Source: a virus | DNA length: 29,590 nucleotides | Strand: one strand, 5' to 3' | IMG/VR virus record: IMGVR_UViG_3300034279_001152 | Span: 1-29,590 of that record | Shown: piece after piece, positions 1 through 8,120 of the stretch | Layout: each line of letters opens with the position of its first letter | Position numbering within the stretch: the first letter of the stretch is position 1 | Position numbers and translations under genes: made by a program | The notes under the pieces: generated by a model | Seen by the model: the letters and a program-made list of their open reading frames with translations, nothing else | Told to the model about the DNA's origin: nothing | Database searches by the model: none

Positions 1-1797
1 ATAATTTAATACTTCTAATTTAGAATTAGTGTATGCTATTTTAGCCACAGTCAATAAAGAATTTAAAACATTCTTTTTAACAGAAGCATGTAAATCAAAA
101 TAAGGTTCTAATATATGTGAAGTTTGAATTAAATTTTGTTGATTATTCCCAACTGATTCACTTGCAGAAGTTTGTCCTAATACAGGGTCAGTAACACCAA
201 CAGATTTACCACATCTATTATCTATTGCCATAGCTAAATTGATATAATTATTTATATCAGAAGCTAACGATAAATCTATAGTTTTAGCAATAGTATTTAC
301 ATCTTGTTGTGTCATTCCTTCTTCATCAGGATTATACCACATAAAAGGTGTACTTTCAAAAAAGTATTGCCATTTTTCAACATCAATACCAGCACTTTCA
401 GGTATAGCATTAATATTCATTAATACTTTTTTACCTTTGTCAGATGCCATAAGTAATTCTATTCTATACCATATAATATTATAATAATATTGGTCCACTC
501 TCATTCTATCCATAGGACAAGTAGGTTGAGAGTTTGTATTATCATATATTACACCATGATATGAAAGTTTACATTCATAAATAGTATCTACATCTTTAGT
601 TTGTCCAGGAACAGGTTGCATATTTTTATATATGTCTGCACCTATTTTATATCCTTCATAAGTTTCAGGAATCCATTCCCACTCAATTTTTACATCACCA
701 TTTTCTTTATTTAATTTATATTGTTCATCAACAAGAAATCTTGTTTGTAAATTACCATCTTTATCAATATAATCTAACCAACCAACTTTTCTTAATCCTT
801 TAAATTGAACATGAATTACTTTTACAGTATGATGATTTATATCTACATGAGAATTACTGAAATCATGTAAGTTCTCTCTTAAATAAGTTTCATTATAGTT
901 ATGATGATTTTTATATACATCATCAATTTCTTTATCAGTTAATTTAAAAGTTTTAACTACATCAGAAGGAGACATTCTCCATTCTGCTACTGCCCATTCT
1001 CCATTTTCAATATAATCTAAATCAGGAGATTTATCACAATTGAATCTTATAGGATTAACTACTTTTAATACAGGTTTATTATTTACAATACCTACCCAAT
1101 ATACTTCATAAGCTGTAAGTAAACCATATTTCCAACCATTATTAAATTTTCTTTTAATATCTTGCTCTTTCATCAAGTATTCCATTATCTGATGTCCTTG
1201 AACTTCTGATGGGTCTTGATGGTCTCTTTCCATATATCTCTTAACTTCTGGTGGAGTTTGAGCTTGTATAGCTTGAGCAATTTGGTCTTGTATATCTTTT
1301 TTTTCTTGAGGGGTTAATTCTTGCCCTTTTGTTTGTTCTTGATATTGTAATTCAACTTGTTGTTTGATTGGCAACATTATTTGTTCAATTACATAATCTC
1401 TAATTCTTTTACTTTGTTCTTCTTCTCTTCTTGTTGTAGCTTCTACATTTGTAGCTAATACTTTATAACCAAAAGGTCTTTTCATCTCCATACCTAATAG
1501 AGCTTTAATTCTATAAGAACTAATATCTCTATTGACCATATTTGCAGGTAATTCTCCTACTTCTGCTCCAAAAGGAGTACATACATAAGCAAAATCAGCC
1601 AAGTCAATAATATTATTATATAAATCACAATTGACTTTCATTCTTTTGTATTCAGAAATACCACCATAACCAGAAGCAGTATTATTAGCTTCCTTGTCAT
1701 AACTGTCTATCTTTTCTTTATACCATTGAAAATCATTAGCTTCTTTCTCTTTACGAGTAAGTCTATGAGTATCAAAATTTGTATTTAATTCAGCCAT
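1..1797 (-). CDS. Portal protein, N-terminal 599 residues (3' end outside window)
   Basis: The reading frame is open from an ATG at 1797 to the left edge with no stop, so at least 599 codons lie in the window. The product would be the dodecameric portal at the capsid vertex, through which DNA is packaged. I base this on position directly downstream of the large terminase, large size, a hydrophilic start (MAELNTNFDTHRLTRKEKEA), a Gln/Glu-rich helical stretch around residues 135-185, and the overall look of the long portals of crAss-like phages. No single diagnostic motif is visible. The start is supported by a TAnnTTTG box about 35 bases upstream (1831-1838), which puts this gene in its own transcription unit or gives it a booster promoter. 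Alternative: another large head protein, less likely next to TerL. Confidence 0.72.
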   Translation of the reverse strand, partial: MAELNTNFDTHRLTRKEKEANDFQWYKEKIDSYDKEANNTASGYGGISEYKRMKVNCDLYNNIIDLADFAYVCTPFGAEVGELPANMVNRDISSYRIKALLGMEMKRPFGYKVLATNVEATTRREEEQSKRIRDYVIEQIMLPIKQQVELQYQEQTKGQELTPQEKKDIQDQIAQAIQAQTPPEVKRYMERDHQDPSEVQGHQIMEYLMKEQDIKRKFNNGWKYGLLTAYEVYWVGIVNNKPVLKVVNPIRFNCDKSPDLDYIENGEWAVAEWRMSPSDVVKTFKLTDKEIDDVYKNHHNYNETYLRENLHDFSNSHVDINHHTVKVIHVQFKGLRKVGWLDYIDKDGNLQTRFLVDEQYKLNKENGDVKIEWEWIPETYEGYKIGADIYKNMQPVPGQTKDVDTIYECKLSYHGVIYDNTNSQPTCPMDRMRVDQYYYNIIWYRIELLMASDKGKKVLMNINAIPESAGIDVEKWQYFFESTPFMWYNPDEEGMTQQDVNTIAKTIDLSLASDINNYINLAMAIDNRCGKSVGVTDPVLGQTSASESVGNNQQNLIQTSHILEPYFDLHASVKKNVLNSLLTVAKIAYTNSKLEVLNY

Positions 1798-1830
1798 TTT
1801 TTATATTTAATATTGTTAATTAAATTATTG

Positions 1831-1838
1831 CAAAAGTA
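1831..1838 (-). promoter_or_regulatory. Bacteroidota-type -7 box before portal gene
   Basis: On the minus strand this reads TACTTTTG, matching the Bacteroidota -7 consensus TAnnTTTG. It sits in the only gap (about 47 bases) between terminase and portal genes. I see no clear -33 TTTG partner, so it is a candidate only. Confidence 0.45.
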
Positions 1839-1844
1839 ACATTT

Positions 1845-4070
1845 TTAATTTAATCTTTTATAAAATGCACTACTATTTTTATTATACATATTACCCATCA
1901 TTGATACAAGTTTTTTTGCATTCTTATTTGGTGTAGCTTTTTCATCATATTCTTTACCTAATAAAGATTCTTGTTCTTGAAACATAACTTGCATCAATGC
2001 CATAACTCTATCAAAGTTTCCTTTTCTATTATATGCAATCAATTCTTCTAATAAACCAATTGAATCAATTTGGTCTATAGTAGTTTGTGGTTTACCATCT
2101 TCATCAAAATCTTGAACATCATTTAACCAATCTTTGATATATTTTTCTCCTGCATCTTTCAATTGTTCATTCATGTGGCAACCATATACCCTTGCTACTC
2201 TACTATTTTTAACATTTTTAGATATTACAGCATCAGGTTGTAATGCTAAATAGTGTAACCATTTTCTTCTTCTAAAGTAATCTTTTACATGAGTAACCTC
2301 ATTTTCATACATTACTTGAGTATTATAAAGTTCAGCAAACAATTTAGCAATATGATTTACATCATCTGCACTTTCTGGTCTTCCTATATATTCAGCAACT
2401 ATTTTTCTTCTTGTAAATGAACCTTTTATAATAGTTTTATATACAATTATTGCTGCTAACGAAGTACCTTTATCTTGCCTATAAGGGTCATAACCTATTT
2501 TATATGCTCCTGGAACAGGAACTTCTGATGGATATTCATATATAATTGGACAACCTTCTAATGAAATATTATCAGGTTTCATCTTATATACAGGATTAGC
2601 ACTACCATCTAAAATAGGTTCTGCTACCACTTTACTTTTACCAGCATCAAAAAATAGATTAACAGGTGTTCCTTTTATTAAATGTAAATTTTTACTTCTA
2701 ACAATTTCTAATCTTCTTTTCAATTCAATGATAGGAAAATTATTTGTTGATACCATACCAAATGCTTCAAAAGGACCAAGAGGTTTTTCTTGCATTCTCT
2801 TTTGCATAGCAGCATTAGTTGCTCCATTATCAACACGAAATTTTCTTGTAGCTAATTCAGATGAAATAGCTGATGCTTTATTTGAATTTCCTTGTTCATC
2901 ATAGTGTCCTGGCATATTCCAAGATATAGGATGAAAGAAACCACACTTCATATCTTCACTATCTTTATCCCAAACATTTTGAAAAGGAAGTAATCCAAAT
3001 GCTAAAGGACTACTATGCATTTCAGCATAATCTGCTGTACCACCAGTCATATCTCCAGATGTACCAAATATTGTAATAAGACCAGTTTTAATATCACCAT
3101 CCATTACACAATCTTCTGATGCAACATAACTATCTTTTAATAAACCAGGAGTACCAAAAGAACCAGCTTCTTCAAATATTAAGTCATAAGCATCTTTTCC
3201 CCTTGCAGAATCGGGATTATCTTTAAAAGTTAAAGACATTATTTCTGACATAAATCCTCTCTCAATAGGTACACCTGCTTTTATTTCTAAAGTAGATGCT
3301 CTGATATGTCCTTTACTTATCTGATTAATAACATCTCTTGGATATACCCAAGGAGTATGTTGAGAAATAAAGTTAAGGTAATTATTTGCCATAGTAAATA
3401 TACCTTTTGGGTACAAATACTTTTTATCTTCTGCACCAAATATAGTAAGTTTATTAGGTTTTGTAAGATAATTATTTACCCCAATAGAAGCATTCTTAAA
3501 TGAATAACCTTTTCTTCGAGATTTACCTACTATAAGATTATATCCACCATAAAGATAATTTGGTTCAATTTTAACATCAAGATGTAGAGAATCAAACACT
3601 TCTTTCATTTTAAGTGCTTGTTCTAAATCAGGTAAACTGTATATTTCATCTGCTTCTTCTGGTAAAATTAAACCTGAATCTAATATACCATTTCTTGCAA
3701 TTTCTCTACACCAATAATAATTATAATCTCCATCCCAAAAGTCAGGAAAATCTAATTCTTTCTTACCTTTCTTTGCTCTTTTATTTTTAATTAAACCATT
3801 ATCATCTTCTTCTGTTTTCATAATAGGACAGAAGTTCAAATAAAAATAATGGTCTCCTGTAATCCTTACTCCTCCAACAGAATAACCATTTAAACATCTT
3901 CTTCTTTGTTCTGTCCAATATTTTAACCAATCAGGTGAATTAGCTGGTGATGAACAGTACATATTATACTTCTTGAAATTCAGAGCTTCTTCTCTAAATA
4001 CTTGAGAGTTAATCCAAATACCATCTGGATTTCTAATACCATCTAATTTACCATCATCATAAATATCCAT
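1845..4070 (-). CDS. Terminase large subunit (TerL)
   Basis: This is the packaging motor ATPase and headful/site nuclease, docking on the portal. The 741-residue length fits the large TerL of crAss-like phages. An N-terminal ATPase domain shows a Walker A-like loop at about residues 181-190 (VGKSRRKGYS) and a Walker B with catalytic Glu at about 296-303 (DLIFEEAG), followed by a likely coupling motif near 336 (FGTSGD). The C-terminal RNase H-like nuclease begins near 525 with IGYDPYRQD, where D528 is the probable first metal ligand. Further acidic residues (YENE near 605-610, and DQIDS near the C-terminus) could complete the site. It starts 3 bases after the stop of the upstream gene and precedes portal, the usual order of packaging genes. 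Confidence 0.93.
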   Translation of the reverse strand: MDIYDDGKLDGIRNPDGIWINSQVFREEALNFKKYNMYCSSPANSPDWLKYWTEQRRRCLNGYSVGGVRITGDHYFYLNFCPIMKTEEDDNGLIKNKRAKKGKKELDFPDFWDGDYNYYWCREIARNGILDSGLILPEEADEIYSLPDLEQALKMKEVFDSLHLDVKIEPNYLYGGYNLIVGKSRRKGYSFKNASIGVNNYLTKPNKLTIFGAEDKKYLYPKGIFTMANNYLNFISQHTPWVYPRDVINQISKGHIRASTLEIKAGVPIERGFMSEIMSLTFKDNPDSARGKDAYDLIFEEAGSFGTPGLLKDSYVASEDCVMDGDIKTGLITIFGTSGDMTGGTADYAEMHSSPLAFGLLPFQNVWDKDSEDMKCGFFHPISWNMPGHYDEQGNSNKASAISSELATRKFRVDNGATNAAMQKRMQEKPLGPFEAFGMVSTNNFPIIELKRRLEIVRSKNLHLIKGTPVNLFFDAGKSKVVAEPILDGSANPVYKMKPDNISLEGCPIIYEYPSEVPVPGAYKIGYDPYRQDKGTSLAAIIVYKTIIKGSFTRRKIVAEYIGRPESADDVNHIAKLFAELYNTQVMYENEVTHVKDYFRRRKWLHYLALQPDAVISKNVKNSRVARVYGCHMNEQLKDAGEKYIKDWLNDVQDFDEDGKPQTTIDQIDSIGLLEELIAYNRKGNFDRVMALMQVMFQEQESLLGKEYDEKATPNKNAKKLVSMMGNMYNKNSSAFYKRLN

Positions 4071-4073
4071 ACA

Positions 4074-4643
4074 TTATAAACTGTTTGGGTCTGCAAATGG
4101 ACTTACCACTTTTTGACCTCGATTTTTTACTTCTTCAAATATTTCTGTATCTACTTTATCTTTCAAAGTATTAAGATTTTCTAATACTTTAGAAGTATCA
4201 ATTAAAGTTGAAGTTATTTCTTTAGGTTTATACAAAGGTAAACCTGTTTTCAAGTTTACAAGTTTCATATCAAATGTATTGAAAAAATCTTGTATTTTTT
4301 CAGCAGCAATTTTAGCTGACATATAATAATTATAAGTAACAGATGCTTCTTTTTGAAACTGAATCATTTTCTCAATTGCAAGTTTAATCAAATCATCTTC
4401 TATCCAGTCTGGTCTTGTAATAATATCAGCAATAACTTTTTCTCTTCTGACATTTTCAGCATAACCAGCATAAGGATTTGATTTTTTAGCTGATGTAACA
4501 AATTCTATATAAGCAAAATCTTCTATAGCTAATTGTTTTCCAGGTAAATCATCTCTATCCCATATCTCTGAAAAAGGAAATATCAAAAGAGTTTCAACAT
4601 TTGGTCTTACAATTTTATTTTCTACTGTAAATAATAAACTCAT
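4074..4643 (-). CDS. Conserved phage protein of unknown function upstream of TerL
   Basis: The 189-residue product has no motif I recognise. It is largely helical and charged, with no signal peptide or membrane segment. The C-terminal third (about residues 125-175) has heptad-like leucine/isoleucine spacing that could form a coiled coil. It sits between the endolysin and TerL with gaps of 1-3 bases on each side, so it is co-translated with the packaging genes. A head-completion, packaging-accessory or small-terminase-like role is possible from context only; the sequence does not show it. Confidence 0.7.
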   Translation of the reverse strand: MSLLFTVENKIVRPNVETLLIFPFSEIWDRDDLPGKQLAIEDFAYIEFVTSAKKSNPYAGYAENVRREKVIADIITRPDWIEDDLIKLAIEKMIQFQKEASVTYNYYMSAKIAAEKIQDFFNTFDMKLVNLKTGLPLYKPKEITSTLIDTSKVLENLNTLKDKVDTEIFEEVKNRGQKVVSPFADPNSL

Positions 4644-4644
4644 A

Positions 4645-5226
4645 TTATTTGATTTTAAATATTGCTAAACTTCTATTCAACCAACCTTTAATAAATTTAT
4701 TCATTTTAATATTAGTTCTTACTATGTTGTTGTAAGTAGTATTTCTTTTATTGAACAAACATTCTTCTGTTACATATTGCATTTTTTCTCTTGTAACAGG
4801 ACCAATAACTCCATCTTGAGGAACTCCTGCACAAGATTGCATAATTTTAATTGCTCTCATATTACCCATATTATAAGCAGTATCAAAGTACATAAGTCTT
4901 GCTTCTAAAGGAAGTATGAAAGCATTAATAGCTCTGTAATATTTTGTATAAGCAATAGCTGCTGCTTCTTCATAAGTGGTATCTTTAAAATCATCAAAAT
5001 TTTTAAATAAACCAGAATTAGAATTATAAGCAATTCCCCATAATGTCCAACCACCAGTATCACCAGCAACATTGTGAAGATTACCTCCAGCTTTAGGATT
5101 AGATACTCCTTCCCAAACTAATGTTCTATTGAATATAAATTCTTTAAAATATTCAAATTCTTTTTCTATTGTTGGATTAGCTTTTGCTAATCTTACATAA
5201 TCATTTACTAATACTTTTGCTCCCAT
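4645..5226 (-). CDS. Endolysin, GH108-type lysozyme with PG-binding domain
   Basis: Predicted muramidase that cuts the peptidoglycan glycan backbone at lysis. Residues about 30-75 carry the GH108 pattern: WEG (catalytic Glu), then GGNLHNVAGDTGGWTLWGIA with the conserved DxGGxTxxGI core. Residues about 110-150 match the associated PG_binding_3 region (YFDTAYNMG, then PQDGVIGPVTREKM). At 193 residues it is close to the family's usual length. There is no N-terminal signal or anchor, so release would need a holin; the downstream C-terminal tail is basic. The ATG overlaps the stop of the upstream gene (TAATG), indicating coupling. No obvious holin is present in the window. Confidence 0.88.
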   Translation of the reverse strand: MGAKVLVNDYVRLAKANPTIEKEFEYFKEFIFNRTLVWEGVSNPKAGGNLHNVAGDTGGWTLWGIAYNSNSGLFKNFDDFKDTTYEEAAAIAYTKYYRAINAFILPLEARLMYFDTAYNMGNMRAIKIMQSCAGVPQDGVIGPVTREKMQYVTEECLFNKRNTTYNNIVRTNIKMNKFIKGWLNRSLAIFKIK

Positions 5227-5522
5227 TATTCTCTTAATTTTATGCCATTTATAAATAATTCATCTTGTGAACCATCTTTATATACAACTGTTATTATTTT
5301 ACTAAATTCTTGATTTCCTATTATATGATTAGGTATGTTACCTGTTTTAAATACTACATTTAACATTCTTTTTTTATCATCATATTCACAGGTAGTACAC
5401 CCACAACCAGGAACTATTAAAGTTATTTCTTTTATATATGGGGTAGCAACAAAAGATAATGGTAATATTTTATTTTGTCTAATGTTACCAACCTTGATTA
5501 CTTTATTAATCCAATTTTCCAT
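5226..5522 (-). CDS. DUF1573-like small protein with CGCTTC motif
   Basis: The 98-residue product resembles the DUF1573 family common in Bacteroidota: a beta-rich Ig-like domain with a characteristic Cys cluster, seen here as PGCGCTTCEYD around residues 43-53, followed by alternating strands ending in ELFINGIKL. Unlike most cellular members it has no lipoprotein signal, so it is probably cytoplasmic or virion-associated. Its start overlaps the 3' end of the upstream Cys-rich gene by 17 bases and its stop overlaps the endolysin start (TAATG). Function is unknown; a structural or adhesion-type Ig fold is plausible. Confidence 0.6.
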   Translation of the reverse strand: MENWINKVIKVGNIRQNKILPLSFVATPYIKEITLIVPGCGCTTCEYDDKKRMLNVVFKTGNIPNHIIGNQEFSKIITVVYKDGSQDELFINGIKLRE

Positions 5523-5808
5523 AATTATTTTGTTTAAATTTTAACCATTCTTTTTTATTCATCATATTTGGATAACAAGGTTTACCACATTGTTTGTCAG
5601 CCATTTGTAAAGCAGTAGTATCACAACCACATAATTTACAACTTCCTTTCTCATAGCATTCAATATCCATTACACTTATTCTCCAAACAATTTGTTCAAA
5701 GATATGCTTCCTAATTAACCATTTAAAGTGTTTGCTATAATACAAATTATATCTATAGTAACCCTGAAAATATGCAAATATATCACTAAATTTTTTCTTC
5801 TGTACCAT
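5506..5808 (-). CDS. Small Cys-rich protein, possible zinc ribbon
   Basis: The C-terminal half has seven cysteines in short spacing (CYEKGSCKLCGC, then CGKPCYPNMM), which suggests a zinc-binding knuckle or ribbon. The N-terminal half is aromatic and basic (YFQGYYRYNLYYSKHFKW). I chose the second Met (5808), giving 100 residues. The first in-frame ATG at 5826 would overlap the upstream gene by 41 bases and adds only MKIFYK; it cannot be excluded. Function is unknown. It lies in the same compact operon as TerL. Confidence 0.6.
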   Translation of the reverse strand: MVQKKKFSDIFAYFQGYYRYNLYYSKHFKWLIRKHIFEQIVWRISVMDIECYEKGSCKLCGCDTTALQMADKQCGKPCYPNMMNKKEWLKFKQNNYGKLD

Positions 5809-6106
5809 CTTGTAAAAAATTTTCAATTAAAGTCTTTTTTTCAAAGTATGTTTTTGCATCAAGTTTTAATTCTTTAAATTGAACTGTTAATCTTCTTAAA
5901 ATAGCTTCTGCTCTTTTAGGATAAACTAAAAATGTACCAAAATATTTAAGTCTAATAGTAGGAAACTTTCCACTTTCTATTTCTTTTTTAGCATATAAAT
6001 ATTGAGTTCCACAACATTCTTTCATTTGTTCAAATGTCAATCCTGGAAAAGATTCTTTGTTCTTTTCATAAAATTCAATCATTAATTCTTGACTTTCAAT
6101 CTTCAT
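5786..6106 (-). CDS. HU/IHF-like DNA-bending protein
   Basis: The 106-residue product has the hallmark C-terminal arm signature of the HU/IHF fold near residues 46-70: IRLKYFGTFLVYPKRAEAI, comparable to the family's v-L-x-gFGtF-x-v-x-x-R-x-A pattern. An N-terminal helical region of about 40 residues precedes it. IHF-like genes near terminase genes are known in crAss-like phages, where they may help DNA packaging or condensation. The start codon overlaps the stop of the upstream gene by one base (TAATG). The fold assignment comes from the motif; the role is inferred. Confidence 0.62.
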   Translation of the reverse strand: MKIESQELMIEFYEKNKESFPGLTFEQMKECCGTQYLYAKKEIESGKFPTIRLKYFGTFLVYPKRAEAILRRLTVQFKELKLDAKTYFEKKTLIENFLQDGTEEKI

Positions 6107-6465
6107 TACTTCTTCTTAATTTTAAATTGATAAAATTGCTCTTCATTTTCACAAACTAATATTTTAGCTATTTCTAAAACATTATCAATATTATAATAAA
6201 TTGCTCCTTTTTGTTCAAGAGATTTAATGTAGTTGCTCATACCAGCAGAAGAAATAGGTGGGGATTGTTGTGATGCCACTAATTTTCTGGCAGCACCATT
6301 GAATCTATTTACTTCCACTAAATCTCCACTTAAAGACATAAATCCTGCAAGTACCTTAATTTCCATATTACTTAATGGTGCTGGTATAAGTGAATTTATT
6401 ATCTTCAAATGCATTTCATAATACTTTTCTTTTTCAAGTATCATTGTTTTTTGAATTATTCTCAT
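6106..6465 (-). CDS. Winged-helix-like DNA-binding protein
   Basis: This 119-residue protein has a pattern typical of a winged helix: an initial helix (LSNMEIKVLAGFMSL, about 31-45), a second region with RFNGAARKLVA, then a recognition-helix-like stretch (SAGMSNYIKSLEQKGAI, about 73-89) in which xxYIKxLxxKGxI is the classic end of such a domain. No ligand-binding domain follows. It could be a late-gene regulator or a small-terminase-like DNA-recognition protein, given the terminase operon context. I cannot tell these apart by eye. Confidence 0.55.
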   Translation of the reverse strand: MRIIQKTMILEKEKYYEMHLKIINSLIPAPLSNMEIKVLAGFMSLSGDLVEVNRFNGAARKLVASQQSPPISSAGMSNYIKSLEQKGAIYYNIDNVLEIAKILVCENEEQFYQFKIKKK

Positions 6466-6475
6466 ATAATTTAAT

Positions 6476-6799
6476 TTAAAATTTTCCTAATGAAACAGCT
6501 TCTCCTGTTATTTTGTTTAAAGAATAATCTCCTTCTTGTATATATTTTCTTCTCGCATTGTTTGCAAACTCTTCCATTTTATCTTCATCAGGAGCTACTT
6601 TATGTTCATTTATATATTCATCTCTTTGTTGATATATAAAATTTCTCCTCAATGTTTTTCCAGAAAGAATTATATAATCTGGAGCAGGAAGGTCTTCTTT
6701 CATAAAGGTAGTAGGTAACTCCCCTTTAAATGATTCTAAATTAATCTCATCTTGTTGAGTAATAATTTCTTCTTGTTGGTTTAATGTTTCTTTACTCAT
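6476..6799 (-). CDS. Small acidic protein of unknown function
   Basis: The 107-residue product has a Gln/Glu-rich N-terminus (residues 5-25) and a helical, charged middle with KTLRRNFIYQQRDEYIN and NARRKYIQEGDYS. It has no signal, membrane segment or known motif. Its start overlaps the end of the upstream peptidase gene by 8 bases, so it is probably coupled. I do not recognise it. Confidence 0.6.
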   Translation of the reverse strand: MSKETLNQQEEIITQQDEINLESFKGELPTTFMKEDLPAPDYIILSGKTLRRNFIYQQRDEYINEHKVAPDEDKMEEFANNARRKYIQEGDYSLNKITGEAVSLGKF

Positions 6800-7196
6800 C
6801 TTTTTTAGTTTTTAAAAGTGATTCTTTTTCTCTTACTTTATTAACAAAATCAGTAACATAATTTACTAAATACTCCATAAAATATGCTTCTGCTTCATCA
6901 TTATTTGTTTTAGGTTTAAAACCTATTTTCTCAAATAACATATTTTTAGCATGGACACATTCATGTGTAATAATACCAGCAGTAATAGGATTATTTTTAT
7001 CTGTTGGGTCTAAAACTATTGTTATACATTTAAGTCTTCTTGGTCCATGACTATTTCTCCAGCAAGAAGCAAAATAATCTTCTTGATTTTGATTTATAGC
7101 TTTATTTATTTTATCTGTTTCATCTCCTACAATTACTTGAAACAAGTGTGAATCATATATAGGAAGTCTGTGAATTTTTTTATAAAACATATTCAT
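6792..7196 (-). CDS. Small zinc metallopeptidase (HExxH)
   Basis: Predicted cytoplasmic zinc-dependent protease. The motif ITHECVHAKN (HExxH, central part of the protein) supplies two histidine ligands and the catalytic Glu. A downstream NDEAEAYFMEYL supplies a likely third acidic ligand, as in gluzincin-type minimal peptidases. At 134 residues it is a bare catalytic core. I use the Met at 7196 rather than the upstream in-frame Met at 7211, because a TAACTTTG box (7209-7216) covers the longer start. Possible roles are head-protein maturation or host-protein cleavage; neither is shown. Confidence 0.7.
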   Translation of the reverse strand: MNMFYKKIHRLPIYDSHLFQVIVGDETDKINKAINQNQEDYFASCWRNSHGPRRLKCITIVLDPTDKNNPITAGIITHECVHAKNMLFEKIGFKPKTNNDEAEAYFMEYLVNYVTDFVNKVREKESLLKTKKDE

Positions 7197-7208
7197 TTTA
7201 ATTTGAAG

Positions 7209-7216
7209 CAAAGTTA
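7209..7216 (-). promoter_or_regulatory. Bacteroidota-type -7 box for the packaging/lysis operon
   Basis: On the minus strand this reads TAACTTTG, a match to TAnnTTTG, immediately upstream of the peptidase gene and downstream of the minus-strand terminator at 7265-7303. The position is what a promoter for the long operon to TerL would need. No clear -33 element is visible, and the transcript leader would be very short. Confidence 0.5.
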
Positions 7217-7264
7217 AGATAAAAAATTAAAAAATGGCTATTAATATAAAAAATTTTATAACCT

Positions 7265-7303
7265 AAAAAAAAGACCTACTAAACACAAAGTCTAATAGGT
7301 CTT
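7265..7303 (-). terminator. Intrinsic terminator (minus strand)
   Basis: An imperfect hairpin at 7271-7303 (arms AAGACCTA and TAGGTCTT with further pairs inside and loop ACAAA) is followed on the minus strand by a U-tract (plus-strand A run 7265-7270). It ends the transcript of the 7324-7653 gene and insulates the downstream operon. Confidence 0.8.
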
Positions 7304-7323
7304 AAATATAAAATAACTTGGTA

Positions 7324-7653
7324 TTACTTTTCAGTTTCAACTTTCTTTTTAGTAGTAGCTTTAGTTTCAATTGGTTTAGTAATAGCTATAGGAGCTTCTA
7401 AACTTTCTTGAATAGTTACTTCATCAAATTCTTTTTCAAATCTTTCTTGTTTATATACATCAAAACCTTTATGTGTCTTAACTATATAATCATTTGGTAA
7501 CACTTTCCATTTCATACTTGGTTCTCCAATTACTTCTGGAATGAAAATAACATCTTCTTTTTCAAAAAAGTTTTCAGCTCCTACAAATTCTTTAAGTGAT
7601 TCTTTATCACCAAGATACTGTTCAGCTTGTACAAGTTTTACATAATCTTTCAT
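7324..7653 (-). CDS. Small protein of unknown function, monocistronic
   Basis: The 109-residue product is charged and ends in a lysine/threonine-rich tail (about residues 92-109) typical of a disordered basic extension. The middle has FIPEVIGEPSMKWKVLPNDY and alternating strand-like segments. It has no membrane segment and no motif I know. It is transcribed alone: a TAnnTTTG box lies 32 bases upstream and a strong terminator follows the stop. Monocistronic expression beside the packaging operon could mean an abundant protein, for example a minor structural or head-decoration component, but this is only context. Confidence 0.65.
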   Translation of the reverse strand: MKDYVKLVQAEQYLGDKESLKEFVGAENFFEKEDVIFIPEVIGEPSMKWKVLPNDYIVKTHKGFDVYKQERFEKEFDEVTIQESLEAPIAITKPIETKATTKKKVETEK

Positions 7654-7684
7654 AGTTATAAATTTTAATTAATATTAATTTTGA

Positions 7685-7692
7685 CAAAGGTA
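7685..7692 (-). promoter_or_regulatory. Bacteroidota-type -7 box
   Basis: On the minus strand this reads TACCTTTG (TAnnTTTG consensus), about 32 bases before the ATG at 7653. This makes it the leftward promoter of the divergent intergenic region. The -33 element is not clear. Confidence 0.5.
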
Positions 7693-7785
7693 TGAAAGTA
7701 ATTTAGAAGTTGATAAAGGAGTTTGTAAAAAAATTTTTTGGTATTTTTTTTGAAGAAAATATTGAGTGTGTATGCTACCTTGAAA

Positions 7786-7807
7786 CAAAACCCCCACTCA
7801 TTTTAAG
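7786..7807 (+). repeat. Early-region repeat element, copy A (degenerate)
   Basis: Starts CAAAACCCCCACTCATTTTA. It matches the other copies at the CAAAACCC and CACT(C/T)AT positions and diverges at the 3' end. It is the leftmost copy, in the divergent region. Confidence 0.5.
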
Positions 7808-7902
7808 TAATCGAATATCCCCCTATACCTTTTAAACACTAAATTTTTCAAGGCGGAATATTAATATTACTATATGTATCTCTTGAGAACAGATGCACAT
7901 TT

Positions 7903-7924
7903 CAAAACCCTCACTTATTATTAG
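7903..7924 (+). repeat. Early-region repeat element, copy B
   Basis: CAAAACCCTCACTTAT followed by TATTAG, preceded by TT. The 16-base core is identical to copies C, D and E. Confidence 0.75.
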
Positions 7925-8044
7925 TATGTACATATTCATATTAACTATATTAAATATTCATCTGTAACTTCCTACTTGATTGTGAGCGAAGCCAAAGTTA
8001 ATATTAATGTGTTAATATAATATAATGTACTAATACCAATAGGG

Positions 8045-8066
8045 CAAAACCCTCACTTATTAATAG
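8045..8066 (+). repeat. Early-region repeat element, copy C, upstream of 8121 gene
   Basis: CAAAACCCTCACTTAT followed by TAATAG. It lies about 55 bases before the ATG of the 8121 gene, the spacing expected for a promoter with a short leader. Confidence 0.75.
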
Positions 8067-8120
8067 CAATAATGCTAACATTTTAAAGCCAGGAGTGGAT
8101 TATAATACTTACCCAACATT

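Larger units (their letters stand above)
7693..8120. promoter_or_regulatory. Divergent intergenic switch region with three repeat copies
   Basis: No gene is visible in this stretch. It separates leftward late-type genes from rightward early-type genes. It holds three of the five copies of the CAAAACCCTCACTTAT-type element (about 7786, 7903 and 8045) and a hairpin with loop CTTGAGAAC (7882-7890). It also has AT-rich blocks rich in TTAATATTA (for example 7857-7868 and 7999-8024). The architecture suggests phage-specific promoters or operators, and an origin function is possible; neither is proven by the sequence. Confidence 0.5.

Noticed and set aside
3306-3503. Plus-strand ORF inside TerL
   Set aside because: Antisense shadow of the clearly conserved terminase gene.
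4645-5226. Spanin or holin next to endolysin
   Set aside because: Adjacent genes lack membrane helices in the right position; the membrane proteins in the window lie in the early region on the other strand.
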